Position numbers and translations under genes: made by a program
Assembly (NCBI GenBank): GCA_016793465.1
Contig: JAEUJW010000008.1
Location: 186,001 to 250,000, forward strand
Reading direction: 5' to 3'
Source: Myxococcales bacterium
GTDB lineage: Bacteria; Myxococcota; Polyangia; Nannocystales; Nannocystaceae
Length of the DNA: 64,000 nt
The notes under the pieces: generated by a model
What the model saw: the letters and a program-made list of their open reading frames with translations, nothing else
Databases searched by the model: none
Told to the model about the DNA's origin: nothing
Shown: in pieces, positions 47,971-56,941 of the stretch
How the letters are laid out: each line of letters begins with the position of its first letter
Numbering within the stretch: position 1 is the first letter of the stretch

Positions 47971-48114
47971 GCGGACGCGCTCGCGACCTCCCGCCCGAGC
48001 ACCGTGCTCGTGCGACGACCCGACCCTAGCCGCGCCCCGCCAGCGGACACGCTCACGACCTCCCGCCCGAACACCGTGATCGTGCGACGACCCGACCCTA
48101 GCCGCGCGCCGCCA
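47971..48114. repeat. Two tandem 72-base repeats overlapping the end of the radical SAM gene
   Basis: Units 47971-48042 and 48043-48114 differ at only a few bases (for example GCGGACGCGCTCGCGAC versus GCGGACACGCTCACGAC). The second unit includes the final codons and stop of the radical SAM gene. The first is therefore a copy of that gene's 3' end plus downstream sequence. A shorter, decayed copy precedes from about 47920. Confidence 0.85.
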
Positions 48115-49150
48115 GCTGCCCGCACGCGGCCGCGACGTCCCCGCCGCCGCTGTAGCGGCGGTGCGTGTGCACCCCGCGCGCGGCCAGGCGGTCGCGGAAC
48201 ACCGCCTCCTCGGCCGCGCCCGTGCGCGTGAACGGGTCGTGCTCGGCCGCGATCGGGTTGTACGCGATCACCGTCACCCGCGGGCGCACCCCGGCCGCCT
48301 GCGTGAACCCGTGGACCATCGCCGCGAACGCCTCCGCGTCGGCCTCGCCGTCGTTGTGCCCGCGCAGCAGCGTGACCGCGAACATCGGCGCCAGCCCGGT
48401 CGCCCTGGCGTGCTCGGCCGCGGCGCTCAGCACCTCGGCCAGCGGGTGCGCCCCGTCGATCGGCATCAGCCGCCGCCGCACCTCGCTCCGCGCCGACGAG
48501 ATCGAGAGCCCGAGCCGTACCCGCGGGGCCTCGCGGGCCAGCCGACGGATCCCCGCCGGCAGGCCCGAGGTGCACACGGTGATCGCCCGCGCGTCGATCG
48601 CCAGCGCCGACGGATCCGACAGCACCGCGATCGCCGCGAGCACGCGGTCGAGGTTCGCCATCGGCTCGCCCATGCCCTGAAACACCACCCCGTGCACGCG
48701 CCCGCCCGCCGGCAGGCCCGCGCGCACGACCCGGACCTGCTCGACGATCTCCCACGCCTCGAGGTTGCGCCGCAGCCCCATCCGCCCGGTCGCACAGAAG
48801 GCGCAGGCCAGCGCGCAGCCGACCTGCGAGCTCACGCACACGCTGTAGCGCCCCGCGTGCGCCAGCGGGATCCGCACCGCCTCGAACTGCGCCCCGTCCC
48901 CGCCCGCGAGCAGATACTTTACGAACGGGTCGACGCGGCTCGCCGACTCCGCGACAGTCTCCAACGTCGGCACGTGCCCGCGTGCCCGCAGCGCGGCCAT
49001 GCCCTCGCGTCGCACCTGCGCCAGCGGCCCGACCAGCGCCTGCGGCCCGAGCCGCACGACCGCCGCCGCGACCCGCCGCGCCTCGCCGGCCGACAGCTCG
49101 GGGAACGCCCCCTCGAGCGCCCGCGGCGCCAACCCCTGCAACGCGTGCAC
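48098..49150 (-). CDS. RlmN/Cfr-family radical SAM methyltransferase
   Basis: 350 residues. RlmN and Cfr methylate adenine 2503 of 23S rRNA (RlmN also some tRNA) by a radical, Cys-methyl mechanism. The cluster motif is CxxxCxxC (Cys112, Cys116, Cys119); Cys105 just before it and Cys343 near the end match the two mechanistic cysteines. MGEPMAN is the GEP motif. The N-terminal 70 residues differ from classic RlmN. It may therefore be the housekeeping RlmN or a second family member, so I leave the symbol empty. Its 3' end is part of a 72-base duplication. Confidence 0.85.
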   Translation of the reverse strand: MHALQGLAPRALEGAFPELSAGEARRVAAAVVRLGPQALVGPLAQVRREGMAALRARGHVPTLETVAESASRVDPFVKYLLAGGDGAQFEAVRIPLAHAGRYSVCVSSQVGCALACAFCATGRMGLRRNLEAWEIVEQVRVVRAGLPAGGRVHGVVFQGMGEPMANLDRVLAAIAVLSDPSALAIDARAITVCTSGLPAGIRRLAREAPRVRLGLSISSARSEVRRRLMPIDGAHPLAEVLSAAAEHARATGLAPMFAVTLLRGHNDGEADAEAFAAMVHGFTQAAGVRPRVTVIAYNPIAAEHDPFTRTGAAEEAVFRDRLAARGVHTHRRYSGGGDVAAACGQLAARG

Positions 49151-49216
49151 GCGGCGACTCTACACCGAAACACCGCGCCCGCCGGTCACGCCCGGCGGGC
49201 GCCGCTCACACCGAGC

Positions 49217-49840
49217 TCAGCTCGCCATCGCGGTCTTGAAGCCCGCGCGCCCGGTCGCGCGGGCCAGCCACGCGTTCATGCCGGGATAATTGCCGGTGTC
49301 GATCTTGGCCGCGTACAGCCCCCAGCCGAGCATCGCGGCGATGTCGAGGTCGGCCAGGTTGAACGCGTGGCCGACGATCCACTCGCGGCCCTGCAGTCTG
49401 GCCTCGAGGATGCCGAGGTTCACGTGGATCTCCTTCATCGCCGCCTCGGCAGTCGGCGCGTGGTGCAGCTCCTTCGGGAACCACTCGCTCGTGTTGGCGA
49501 AGTAGCGATTGAACGTCACCCCCAGCGAGACCTGCCCCCAGCACAGCCACGTCAGCGCCTGCGCCCGCTCACCGGTGCCGGCCGCCGGCCACAGGCCCTT
49601 GTCGACGCCGAAGCGCTCGCCGAGGTAGATCTGGATCGCCGACGACTCGAACATCGGCGTGCCGTCGACGACCAGCGCCGGCACCTTGCCGTTGGGGTTG
49701 ATGGCCAGGAAGTCGGGCTTCTTCTGGTCGCCGGCGCGGAGGTCGATGCGCACCTTCTCGTAGGGGATGCCGAGCTCCTCGAGCGCCCAGTGCACGCGTG
49801 TGGCCGAAGATTGGGGGGAGTAGAAGAACGTGACCGTCAT
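49217..49840 (-). CDS. Glutathione S-transferase family protein
   Basis: 207 residues. N-terminal thioredoxin-like domain (MTVTFFYSPQSSATRVHWALEEL) with a Ser/Pro near the start and the NPNGKVPAL and ESSAIQIYLGERF glutathione-site motifs. The helical C-terminal domain has the VGHAFNLADLDIAAML capping motif. The N-terminal Ser hints at a beta/theta-like class. Role in detoxification or thiol chemistry is likely; substrate unknown. Start at 49840 has TAGTTG seven bases upstream; 14 more codons are in frame. Confidence 0.88.
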   Translation of the reverse strand: MTVTFFYSPQSSATRVHWALEELGIPYEKVRIDLRAGDQKKPDFLAINPNGKVPALVVDGTPMFESSAIQIYLGERFGVDKGLWPAAGTGERAQALTWLCWGQVSLGVTFNRYFANTSEWFPKELHHAPTAEAAMKEIHVNLGILEARLQGREWIVGHAFNLADLDIAAMLGWGLYAAKIDTGNYPGMNAWLARATGRAGFKTAMAS

Positions 49841-50141
49841 GCAGGGCCAACTAACGTTTTCGCGCGCCCATGTCCAGTACAAATTTTCAGTGTATCCCGA
49901 TGAGGACTATCAGCAGACAGCGTCGACCCTGTGATCCCGATCTCAGCGGCCGCGGTCCGCGGGTCGAGCGTCGAGCGCCGGCCGACCTGCCGCCGCAGTT
50001 CTCGGTGCCTGTACACGCGAGCGCGACGGCGCGATGCACCGCGTCCGCGAGCGTTCGTCGCCTCGAAGTCCGCGCGACGTCGCCGCGGCTCATGGGTCCG
50101 ATCCGCCGGGGCGCGCGCGGCGTAACCCGGGCGGAGAACCC
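49841..50141. other. 300-base divergent intergenic region
   Basis: No gene seen. The part next to the GST gene (49848-49900) is AT-rich for this genome and has promoter-like boxes: TAGTTG on the minus strand (49848-49853) for the GST gene. The rest is GC-rich. The end carries GGAG (50133-50136 area) as ribosome-binding site for the globin gene. Confidence 0.5.
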
Positions 50142-50684
50142 ATGCCCAACTTTCGAACCCTGACCTTCTGTGCCGCGGCGTCGCTGGCGGCCACCGCGTG
50201 CGGCGACGACTCGGGCGGCTACGAGCCGACCGGCACCGGACCCGCCGCCAAGCTGCTGTGTACGAGCAGCGACATGAACGCCTTCGACACCTACGGCGCC
50301 GACGCCTTCGTGGCCGTCAACGAGAAGATCTTCGAGCTCGTGCTCGCCGAGCTCGACGCCAACGGCGAGACCAACCTCGGCGGCTCGTTCGGCACCGTCG
50401 CCGACTTCGCCGTGTTCAAGGGCAACCTCGCCGCCTTCCTCGTCTACGTCTACGGCGGCCCGGAGAGCATCCAGTACTCCGACGGCAAGACCTACAACGG
50501 CCCGCAGGACATGGCCGCCGCCCACGCCGGCCTGGCGATCACCGCCGCGCAGTACGACTACTTCGTCGCCAACATCGTCGTGCCCGCCCTGACCATGTCG
50601 GGCGTGCCGATGGACGACGTGTCGAGCTGCTTCGCGCCCCCCGTCACCGACGCCGCGTTCAAGGCGTCGATCGTGGGCAAGTGA
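50142..50684 (+). CDS. Lipoprotein-anchored truncated hemoglobin (group 1-like)
   Basis: 180 residues. A signal peptide with lipobox ATAC (Cys20) is followed by a 25-residue spacer and a globin of about 130 residues. It aligns by eye with group 1 truncated hemoglobins: FKGNLAAFLVYVYGGP (E helix and the GGP turn), Y.G then DMAAAHAGLAIT with the proximal His128, and VVPALTMSGVP (G helix). The distal B10 Tyr appears replaced by Phe64. Truncated globins are normally cytosolic and handle O2 or NO; a lipid anchor places this one in the envelope. The next gene starts inside its stop codon (GTGA). Confidence 0.82.
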   Translation: MPNFRTLTFCAAASLAATACGDDSGGYEPTGTGPAAKLLCTSSDMNAFDTYGADAFVAVNEKIFELVLAELDANGETNLGGSFGTVADFAVFKGNLAAFLVYVYGGPESIQYSDGKTYNGPQDMAAAHAGLAITAAQYDYFVANIVVPALTMSGVPMDDVSSCFAPPVTDAAFKASIVGK

Positions 50685-51358
50685 CCGTGCCGCGCCGCCC
50701 GAACGTCCGCCGCCTGGCGTGGACCTCCGCCGGCCTGCTCGGCGGCTTCACGCTGCTCGCAGGGGCCATGCACCTCCCGTCCGTCCAGCGCGCCATGGGC
50801 TGGATGGACGCCGACGGCCAGGTCGCCTGCCCGTTCGGCCACGGCGCGGCCGCCCCCCGCGCGCCCCGCGTGCTCGACGACTCGCTGCCCGCGGCCGCCG
50901 CCCGGCCCGCCCTCGGCTTCACGCTCGACGCGACCACCCGCGCCGACCTCGAGGCCTGGGCCGCCGCCAACGCCGTCGCCTGCGCGCCGTCGCCTCGCAA
51001 CCCCCGCCAGGTCACCTGCGACGCCGTGCCCGCGGGCGCGCTCGCCTCGCGCCTCGACGCCACCGCCGCGTGGTTCGAGTTCGGCGAGTCGGGCACGCTC
51101 GCCGGCGTCAAGACCACCCGCCGCGCCGCGACGTCGGCCCCGGTCGCCGACGAGTACCGCGCCGCCGCCGAGCTCGTGACCCGCAGCGCCGGCACGCCGA
51201 GCGTCACCCGCGACGAGCACCTCGCGAGCCTCGACCGCGGCGCGTTCCACCAGGCCTCGCGCGAGTACAAGTTCCGCGACTACCGCGCGGTCCTCCGCGC
51301 GACCAACATGGGCGACGGCTTCCTGCTCACCGAGCAGTACGCCTCGAACCTGCAGTAG
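50681..51358 (+). CDS. Unknown exported protein coupled to the globin
   Basis: 225 residues, not recognised. The GTG at 50681 overlaps the globin stop; a second GTG is at 50687. One N-terminal hydrophobic segment (about 12-30) after RRPNVRR acts as a signal or anchor. It is followed by an ACPFGHG motif, a disordered Ala/Pro stretch and a mixed domain with two Cys in ANAVACAPSPRNPRQVTCDAV. The tight coupling suggests that it works with the globin, perhaps in heme delivery or as an electron partner. That is inference from position. Confidence 0.7.
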   Translation: MTVPRRPNVRRLAWTSAGLLGGFTLLAGAMHLPSVQRAMGWMDADGQVACPFGHGAAAPRAPRVLDDSLPAAAARPALGFTLDATTRADLEAWAAANAVACAPSPRNPRQVTCDAVPAGALASRLDATAAWFEFGESGTLAGVKTTRRAATSAPVADEYRAAAELVTRSAGTPSVTRDEHLASLDRGAFHQASREYKFRDYRAVLRATNMGDGFLLTEQYASNLQ

Positions 51359-51428
51359 CGGCCGTCACGGCCGCGACCCGAGCGACCCGGGGCCGACGCG
51401 GCGGTTCGCCCGCGCCGGCCCGCGGTCG

Positions 51429-52889
51429 TCAGCCCGCGATGAACACCCCGCGCAGGTCCTCGGTCTGCGAGATCGCGGTGTCCGGGTCCTTCAGCGAGAT
51501 CGCCCGGAACTGATAATAGAAGCCCGGCGTCAGCGCCGGCCCCTCGTAAGGCACCTCGACCGTCTTCGACCCGCTCACGCCCGGCACGTCGACGTTCTCC
51601 CAGATCATCGCGCCGAACACGTCGAACACGCGGACGATGTAGCCCTTCTCGCTCGAGTCGTCCGCGAACACGAACGTCGGCGTGCCGCTCACCACCTCGG
51701 GCGCCTCGGCGCCCGGGCTGACGACCGCCAGCGCCCCCGTGATCTTGAAGCCCTCGGCGATGGTCTGGTCCTGCCCGCGGGCGACCGTGATCTCCTGCAG
51801 CTCGGTCCCGCCGATGCTGGTGTCCGGGTCGCGCACCAGCGCGTCGTTCTCGAACGCCGCCAGCACCTTGTAGGTGCCCGCCGGCACCCCGCGGATCGTG
51901 AACGCCCCGTTCACGTCGGGGTCTCGCCCGGGGTCCGGCGCCCGCAGCCCGAACGGCACCGGCCCGCGCAGCAACGCGTCGTTGAACACGCTGACCGGCA
52001 CCAGCACCACGCTCGTCGCGTCGCCGTCGCCGGGGTTGACGAGCGACGCCTGCCCGCTCACCGCCGCCAGCGCGTCGACCCCCTCGGCCGCCGCCGCGAG
52101 GTCGACGTCGGCCAGCGACGCGCCCGCCACCGTCACGCTCGCGGGCTCGAGCTCGAGCCCGCGGCGGTAGCCGACCACCGTCACCGCGCCGTCGTGCACG
52201 TTGAACAGGGTGTACGCCCCGCTCGCGTCCGCGACCCCGTATGACGCCGGCGTCGCGCCCTCGGCGACCACCAGCGCCCCGCCCGGCTGCTCGCCGCGCA
52301 CGTGGCCGGTGATCGTCACCCCGCCGCGCTGCGCCGCCGGCAGCTGGATGAGCCCGACCGTGGTCCCCGGGTTCTCGATGAACCACACCTTCTTCTCGTC
52401 GTCGAACGTCGCCTCGTCGGCGTCGATCGGCAGGGCCACGCGGATCCCCGAGGGGAACGGCTGGTAGTCGACCGCGAAGCCCTGCAGCGTGTACTGCGCC
52501 GCGCCGGCGATCTCGCCGTTCGGGTCCCGCGGGGCGCTGACCGCGAGCACGTAGCGCCCCGCCGCGTCGCTGACCGCGACCTCGCCGAGCGGCGCCCCGG
52601 TCCGGTCGAGCCCGTTGACCAGCGCATCCGCGAGCGCGGCCTCGGTGATCGCGTCGACCACGAGCCCGCGGATCTCGACCGGCGCGCCGCACACGAATTC
52701 CTCGCTGTCGGCCACCGGATCGCAGACGAGGCCCTCCTCGCACGGCCGCCCGTCGGCGCCCTCGTCCGCGTCGTAGCCGGGGTCGCAATTGTCGCCCTGC
52801 ACGCCGGGCGTCGCCTCCTCGTCCGGCGGCGGACGCTGGCACGCGAGCATCATCGAGGGCAGGAGGGCGAGCGCGAAGGACCTGGACAT
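51429..52889 (-). CDS. Lipoprotein with carboxypeptidase-regulatory-like beta domains
   Basis: 486 residues. Start at 52889 gives a signal with lipobox MMLAC. A Cys-containing segment with DEEATPG and CEEGLVCD (about 25-75) is followed by three or more beta-sandwich repeats of the CarboxypepD_reg type: VEIRGLVVDAITEAAL with DAAGRYVLAV, VTITGHVRGEQPG with DASGAYTLFNV, and DPDVNGAFTIRGVPAGTYKVLA. The C-terminal ~110 residues form a further beta domain. Such chains are usually structural or binding parts of the cell surface. It is divergent from the lipoprotein at 52986, with 96 bases between. Confidence 0.75.
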   Translation of the reverse strand: MSRSFALALLPSMMLACQRPPPDEEATPGVQGDNCDPGYDADEGADGRPCEEGLVCDPVADSEEFVCGAPVEIRGLVVDAITEAALADALVNGLDRTGAPLGEVAVSDAAGRYVLAVSAPRDPNGEIAGAAQYTLQGFAVDYQPFPSGIRVALPIDADEATFDDEKKVWFIENPGTTVGLIQLPAAQRGGVTITGHVRGEQPGGALVVAEGATPASYGVADASGAYTLFNVHDGAVTVVGYRRGLELEPASVTVAGASLADVDLAAAAEGVDALAAVSGQASLVNPGDGDATSVVLVPVSVFNDALLRGPVPFGLRAPDPGRDPDVNGAFTIRGVPAGTYKVLAAFENDALVRDPDTSIGGTELQEITVARGQDQTIAEGFKITGALAVVSPGAEAPEVVSGTPTFVFADDSSEKGYIVRVFDVFGAMIWENVDVPGVSGSKTVEVPYEGPALTPGFYYQFRAISLKDPDTAISQTEDLRGVFIAG

Positions 52890-52985
52890 GCTCCCCCTCG
52901 ACCGCGCGCGCCGCTCGCATTCCAACCGACCGCCACGGCCCGACGCGCCTTGGAATTTCTCGCCGCGGCGCTTTCCACGGGGACG

Positions 52986-53921
52986 ATGCAACGCTCCGTC
53001 CTCCTCGGCCTGCTCCTCGGCTCCGCGCTCGTACCCGCCTGTAAGGATCCCGCGACCGGAGACACCGACACCGAGGCCGCCACCGAGGCCACCACCGCGA
53101 CCGGGTCGACGACCGTCACCACCGCGCCCCCGACCACCGTCGACCCCCCGACCACCGGCACCGGCGAGACCGCCACCACCACGCCCGACGTCTCGAGCAC
53201 CGGCACCGTCGGCGAGACCCTCGCGACCGACCCCGTCACCACCGGCGAGCTCACCACCGGCGGCGGCGTGTGCGTCCCCCTCGAGTGCGACGGCGGCATC
53301 TACGCCTGCGGCGACTGCATGGACAACGACGGCGACGGCAAGTTCGACACCGCCGACCCCGAGTGCGTGTCGCCCTGCGACGACCGCGAGGACACGTTCG
53401 CCACCGGCCTGCCCGGCGACAACATGGACCCCTGCAAGCAGGACTGCTTCTTCGACGGCAACTCCGGCGGCGGCAAGGGCGACTGCGCGTGGAACCTCGC
53501 CTGCGACCCCAAGGGCCCCGGCGGCGACAAGTGCCCCTACAACCCCGACCAGATGAACTGCCCCGAGGAGCAGTCGCAGGAGTGCCTCGACAGCTGCAAG
53601 GTCCCCAACGGCTGCGACTGCTTCGGCTGCTGCACCGTCGAGGTCGACGGCATGGCCTACGACATCTACATCGGCGACGAGGACTGCTCGCTCGCCGACA
53701 TCGGCGCGTGCACCCAGTGCAGCAAGAACGACGACTGCGACGAGGACTGCCAGCCCGAGAACTGCGAGGTCTGCTTCGGCCAGGAGCTGCCCCCGGGGTG
53801 CGAGGACCCGACCTGCCCCGACGGGATCATGCCCTGCGAGGTCGACGACATGGGCAACTCCGAGTGCCCGCTCGACCAGTTCTGCAACACCGGCTGCTGC
53901 GCGCCCATCCAGCCCGGCTGA
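52986..53921 (+). CDS. Cys-rich lipoprotein with Thr-rich linker
   Basis: 311 residues. Signal with lipobox LVPAC (Cys19), a linker of about 75 residues of Thr, Pro, Gly and Asp, then about 210 residues with roughly 30 Cys and many Asp and Asn. Segments such as CMDNDGDGKFD have calcium-loop character (DxDxDG), seen in thrombospondin type 3 and dockerin-like loops. A calcium-bound, disulfide-rich surface domain is likely. Similar myxobacterial proteins are numerous and uncharacterised. Confidence 0.7.
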   Translation: MQRSVLLGLLLGSALVPACKDPATGDTDTEAATEATTATGSTTVTTAPPTTVDPPTTGTGETATTTPDVSSTGTVGETLATDPVTTGELTTGGGVCVPLECDGGIYACGDCMDNDGDGKFDTADPECVSPCDDREDTFATGLPGDNMDPCKQDCFFDGNSGGGKGDCAWNLACDPKGPGGDKCPYNPDQMNCPEEQSQECLDSCKVPNGCDCFGCCTVEVDGMAYDIYIGDEDCSLADIGACTQCSKNDDCDEDCQPENCEVCFGQELPPGCEDPTCPDGIMPCEVDDMGNSECPLDQFCNTGCCAPIQPG

Positions 53922-54035
53922 TCCCCCCGCGCACGGGCAGCCGCGAGCCGCGGACTCGCGCCGCCGGCGGATCGGCGCCGCCCCGCGGCCCGCCGCGGAC
54001 GTCGATGGGCCGCTGACAGGCCCGGCGAGATCGGT

Positions 54036-54041
54036 TAGGGT
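54036..54041 (+). promoter_or_regulatory. -10-like box ahead of the phosphodiesterase-like gene
   Basis: TAGGGT ends eight bases before the ATG at 54050. Preceded by GGT. Confidence 0.35.
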
Positions 54042-54049
54042 CTCGCTGC

Positions 54050-55543
54050 ATGCTGCGGCCCTCGCCGCTCGTCCGCGACCTCCTCGTGATCGCCGGCCTG
54101 CTCGCCGCGTGGCAGGCCGCGGACCTCGGCCGCCGCGCCTTCATCCGCCGGTTCTTCATCGACGGCGCGCTCGCCGGCAGCGACCCGGACTGGACGACCC
54201 CCGCCGACGCCGCCCCGCTCGCCGCGACCCGCCGCGTCCGCGTGGTCCTCCTCGACGGCCTGTCGCGCGCGCACGCCGACCGCCTGCCCCGCCTCGCCGA
54301 CATCTGCTCCAAGGGACAGGTGCTCGCACTCGACGTCGGCTTCCCGACCGTCTCGCTGCCGGTGCAGCACGCCCTGTGGACCGGCCTCACCCAGCAGCAG
54401 TCGGGCGTGCAGTACCACATCGGCAAGCTGGCCACGCCGCCGCCGCACGCCCTCCCCGCCGGCGTCGACAGCGTCGCGGTCGCCGAGTCGCACCCGGAGA
54501 TCGTGCACTCCTTCGGCTTCACCGCCGTCGCCCCCGCGTCCGCCGACAAGCCCGACGCCGCCTGGGTCGACGCCTTCCCCGACGCGGCCCTCGCGGCCGT
54601 CGCCGGCGAGGCCCGCCTCGCGTTCGTCCACGTCCTGCGCATCGACGAGGCCGGGCACGCCGCCGGCGGCGCCTCGCCCGAGTACGCCGCCGCCGCCGCG
54701 TGGGCCGACGACCTGCTCGCTCGCCTGTGGACCGCCGCCCCGGCCGACCCCGCGACCCGCTGGTTCATCCTCGCCGACCACGGCCATCGCCCCGCCGGCG
54801 GCCACGGCGGGGCCGAGCCCGACATCCGCGTGGTCCGGGCCTGCGTCGTCGGCGGCCTCCCGCCGGCCCCCGAGCGCGCGATCCACCTCGTCGACCTCAC
54901 CCGCGCCATCGCCGACAGCCTCGGCGCGCCCCTCGATCCGGCCGCCCGCGGGCGCCCGTGGTCCGCCGCCCTCGCCGACCCGGCCCCCGACGCCACCCTC
55001 CCGCACCCGCGGCCGCTGCGCGTGCTCGTCGCCGTCCTGCTGCTCACCGCCGGCCTGTTCGCCGCCCTGCGCCTCGCCGACGTCCGCGCCGACCGCGAAC
55101 CCCGCGGCCTGGCCGCGGCCCTCGGCCTCGCCTGGCCCCTGCTCGGGTGGTTCGGCCTCGGCCTCCTCCACGGCTGGCCGAGCCTCTCCAACCCCGTCGT
55201 CTACCCCCCGCAGGGCCGCGACATGCTCCTCGCCGCCGCCCCGGCCGCGCTCGTGCTCGCCGGCCTCGCCGCGCTGGCCGTGCGCCGCGGCTGGAGCCTC
55301 CCGCGGATCGCCGGCCTCGCGCTCACGCCCTGGCTGGCCTGCACCCTCGCCGTGCTGGTGCTCGTCGGCCTCCACGCCTCGCTGGCCGGGGGTCCGCCGC
55401 CGCTGGCGCCCCACGCCACGGCCGCCGCCAGCGTCCTCCTGGCCCAGGGTCGCCTCGCCTGCCTCGTGCTCGCCGGCAGCTTCGCCTTGCACCTGCTGGT
55501 ACGCGCAACGATCCGCCGCCCTCCTGTCGCGTCAGGTACTTGA
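54050..55543 (+). CDS. Alkaline-phosphatase-superfamily membrane protein
   Basis: 497 residues. An N-terminal hydrophobic helix leads to a catalytic domain (about 60-310) of the type I phosphodiesterase/sulfatase class. RVVLLDGLSRAHA supplies the first metal Asp, FPTVSLPVQHALWTG holds the Thr/Ser nucleophile, and DEAGHAAG and ILADHGHRPAGGHGG supply the remaining metal ligands. Five or six membrane helices follow. This layout resembles GPI-ethanolamine-phosphate transferases and lipid-head-group transferases. The role may be modification of an envelope lipid or glycan; unknown substrate. Confidence 0.78.
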   Translation: MLRPSPLVRDLLVIAGLLAAWQAADLGRRAFIRRFFIDGALAGSDPDWTTPADAAPLAATRRVRVVLLDGLSRAHADRLPRLADICSKGQVLALDVGFPTVSLPVQHALWTGLTQQQSGVQYHIGKLATPPPHALPAGVDSVAVAESHPEIVHSFGFTAVAPASADKPDAAWVDAFPDAALAAVAGEARLAFVHVLRIDEAGHAAGGASPEYAAAAAWADDLLARLWTAAPADPATRWFILADHGHRPAGGHGGAEPDIRVVRACVVGGLPPAPERAIHLVDLTRAIADSLGAPLDPAARGRPWSAALADPAPDATLPHPRPLRVLVAVLLLTAGLFAALRLADVRADREPRGLAAALGLAWPLLGWFGLGLLHGWPSLSNPVVYPPQGRDMLLAAAPAALVLAGLAALAVRRGWSLPRIAGLALTPWLACTLAVLVLVGLHASLAGGPPPLAPHATAAASVLLAQGRLACLVLAGSFALHLLVRATIRRPPVASGT

Positions 55544-55569
55544 CGCTGCGCCGTCCGCCTCGGTACGAA
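55540..55569 (+). promoter_or_regulatory. Possible promoter of the next lipoprotein
   Basis: TTGACG at 55540-55545 and TACGAA at 55564-55569 with 18 bases between. It overlaps the end of the upstream gene. The -10 match is weak. Confidence 0.35.
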
Positions 55570-55644
55570 GGACTCGTGTGGGATGTTGCGGGAAGGCTGC
55601 CCACCCCCTTCGTGGCCCCCGCGTCGCTCGAAAGGACCTCGATC

Positions 55645-56421
55645 ATGCACGGCAAGGCGCACCTCCTCCTCGGCTCGATGATGTACGCGGCGCTCGCGTT
55701 CGGCTGCGCCAACGGCGAAGAGGAGAGCGCCGGCTCGTTCTCGGCGACCAACCCGTCGGGCGCCACCGTCCCGACCATGCCCGGCGTGACGATGACGTCC
55801 ATGACCACGCCGCCCGCCACCGAGCCCGGCACCGGCGAGGAGGTCACGAGCAACGACCCGAGCGGCGAGGACACCACCGCCCCGGTCACCTCGACCGACC
55901 CGCAGACCACCGCCGTCGACCCCGACACCACCAACCCGGACCCGTCGACGACCGCCCCGGACCCGTCGACGACCGCCCCGGATCCCTCGACCACCGCTCC
56001 GGATCCCTCGACCACCGAGCCCGACCCGTCGACCACCAACATGACGATGACGACCATGCCGATGACGACGGACAACACGACCGACGATCCGCCGCCGCCG
56101 ATGAAGGACAACCAGCCGACCACCGGCCTCTACGAGCACTGCACCGCCCCGCGCATGTGCGACGCGCCCTCGAACGTGTGCCTCCAGCTCAACGACGACA
56201 ACATGCAGATCGTCGACGGCTTCTGCTCGCTGATCTGCACCAACGTCGCCCAGTGCGGCGTGGCCCCCAACGCCCCCGCCGTGCAGGAGTGCTTCAACAT
56301 CGACCCGACCAACAAGATCTGCGGCCTGAAGTGCGTCAGCGTGGCCGACTGCCCGACCGGCATGCAGTGCATCAACCTCGCCCTGCCGCCGCCGCAGAAC
56401 TCCGGCTTCTACTGCATCTGA
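55645..56421 (+). CDS. Lipoprotein with Asp-Pro-Ser-Thr-Thr repeats and Cys-rich domain
   Basis: 258 residues. The start is set by an AAAGGA ribosome-binding site near 55631. Signal with lipobox AFGC, then about 130 residues of Thr, Pro, Asp and Ser, including five copies of a seven-residue DPSTTAP unit. Then a run of Met-Thr and a C-terminal domain with ten Cys (CTAPRMCDAPSNVCLQL, CVSVADCPTGMQC), a disulfide-rich knot. It is likely surface-exposed. No family recognised. Confidence 0.7.
   Translation: MHGKAHLLLGSMMYAALAFGCANGEEESAGSFSATNPSGATVPTMPGVTMTSMTTPPATEPGTGEEVTSNDPSGEDTTAPVTSTDPQTTAVDPDTTNPDPSTTAPDPSTTAPDPSTTAPDPSTTEPDPSTTNMTMTTMPMTTDNTTDDPPPPMKDNQPTTGLYEHCTAPRMCDAPSNVCLQLNDDNMQIVDGFCSLICTNVAQCGVAPNAPAVQECFNIDPTNKICGLKCVSVADCPTGMQCINLALPPPQNSGFYCI
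55938..56042. repeat. Five tandem 21-base repeats
   Basis: Units start at 55938, 55959, 55980, 56001 and 56022. The first two are identical (GGACCCGTCGACGACCGCCCC); later ones differ mostly at synonymous positions. They code the DPSTTAP stalk of the lipoprotein. Confidence 0.9.
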
Positions 56422-56428
56422 CCCGCGC

Positions 56429-56872
56429 ATGCCCCCTCGCGCACCCGTGCTCGCCGCCCTCGTCGCGGCGGCCTGCACGCCCGCGAGCCCGCGGGACAGC
56501 GTCGACGTCACGCTGACCGGCCTCGGCCTCGGCCTCCGCGTCCCGCTCGCCACCACGGTCGAGCCCGGCCCCGACGGCGCGACCCTCACGACCGCCCCGG
56601 GCGCCCGCGTCAGCCCTCGCATCACCCTCCACCGCGGCCCCGGCGTGCCCGGCACTACCCGCGCGTCCCTGCGCGAGGGCCTCGTCCTGAGCTACACCCT
56701 CCGCCGGGACGAGGGCGGCAGCGCCGGCCCCGTCGAGCGCCTCGAAGGCACCCTCGTGCTCGGCGACCGCCGCCTCGCCGTCACCTGCGACGACCAGGGC
56801 GAACCCCCGGACGCGACCTGGTGCCTGCCCTTCCTCGCCACCCTCCGCCCCGCGCCAGCGCCCCCCCGCTGA
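56429..56872 (+). CDS. Small lipoprotein of unknown function
   Basis: 147 residues. Signal with lipobox VAAAC (Cys16). The mature part is beta-rich (VTLTGLGLGLRVPLA, TLTTAPGARVSPRITL, LEGTLVLGDRRLAVTC) with two Cys near the end. The start is seven bases after the previous stop, so it is probably cotranscribed with the repeat lipoprotein. Confidence 0.55.
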   Translation: MPPRAPVLAALVAAACTPASPRDSVDVTLTGLGLGLRVPLATTVEPGPDGATLTTAPGARVSPRITLHRGPGVPGTTRASLREGLVLSYTLRRDEGGSAGPVERLEGTLVLGDRRLAVTCDDQGEPPDATWCLPFLATLRPAPAPPR

Positions 56873-56941
56873 CGCGGTCGCCGCGTCCGACCGAGCGACG
56901 TCGTCGACAGCAGCGCCCGGCGCGCTGGACAGCGCGTGCGC

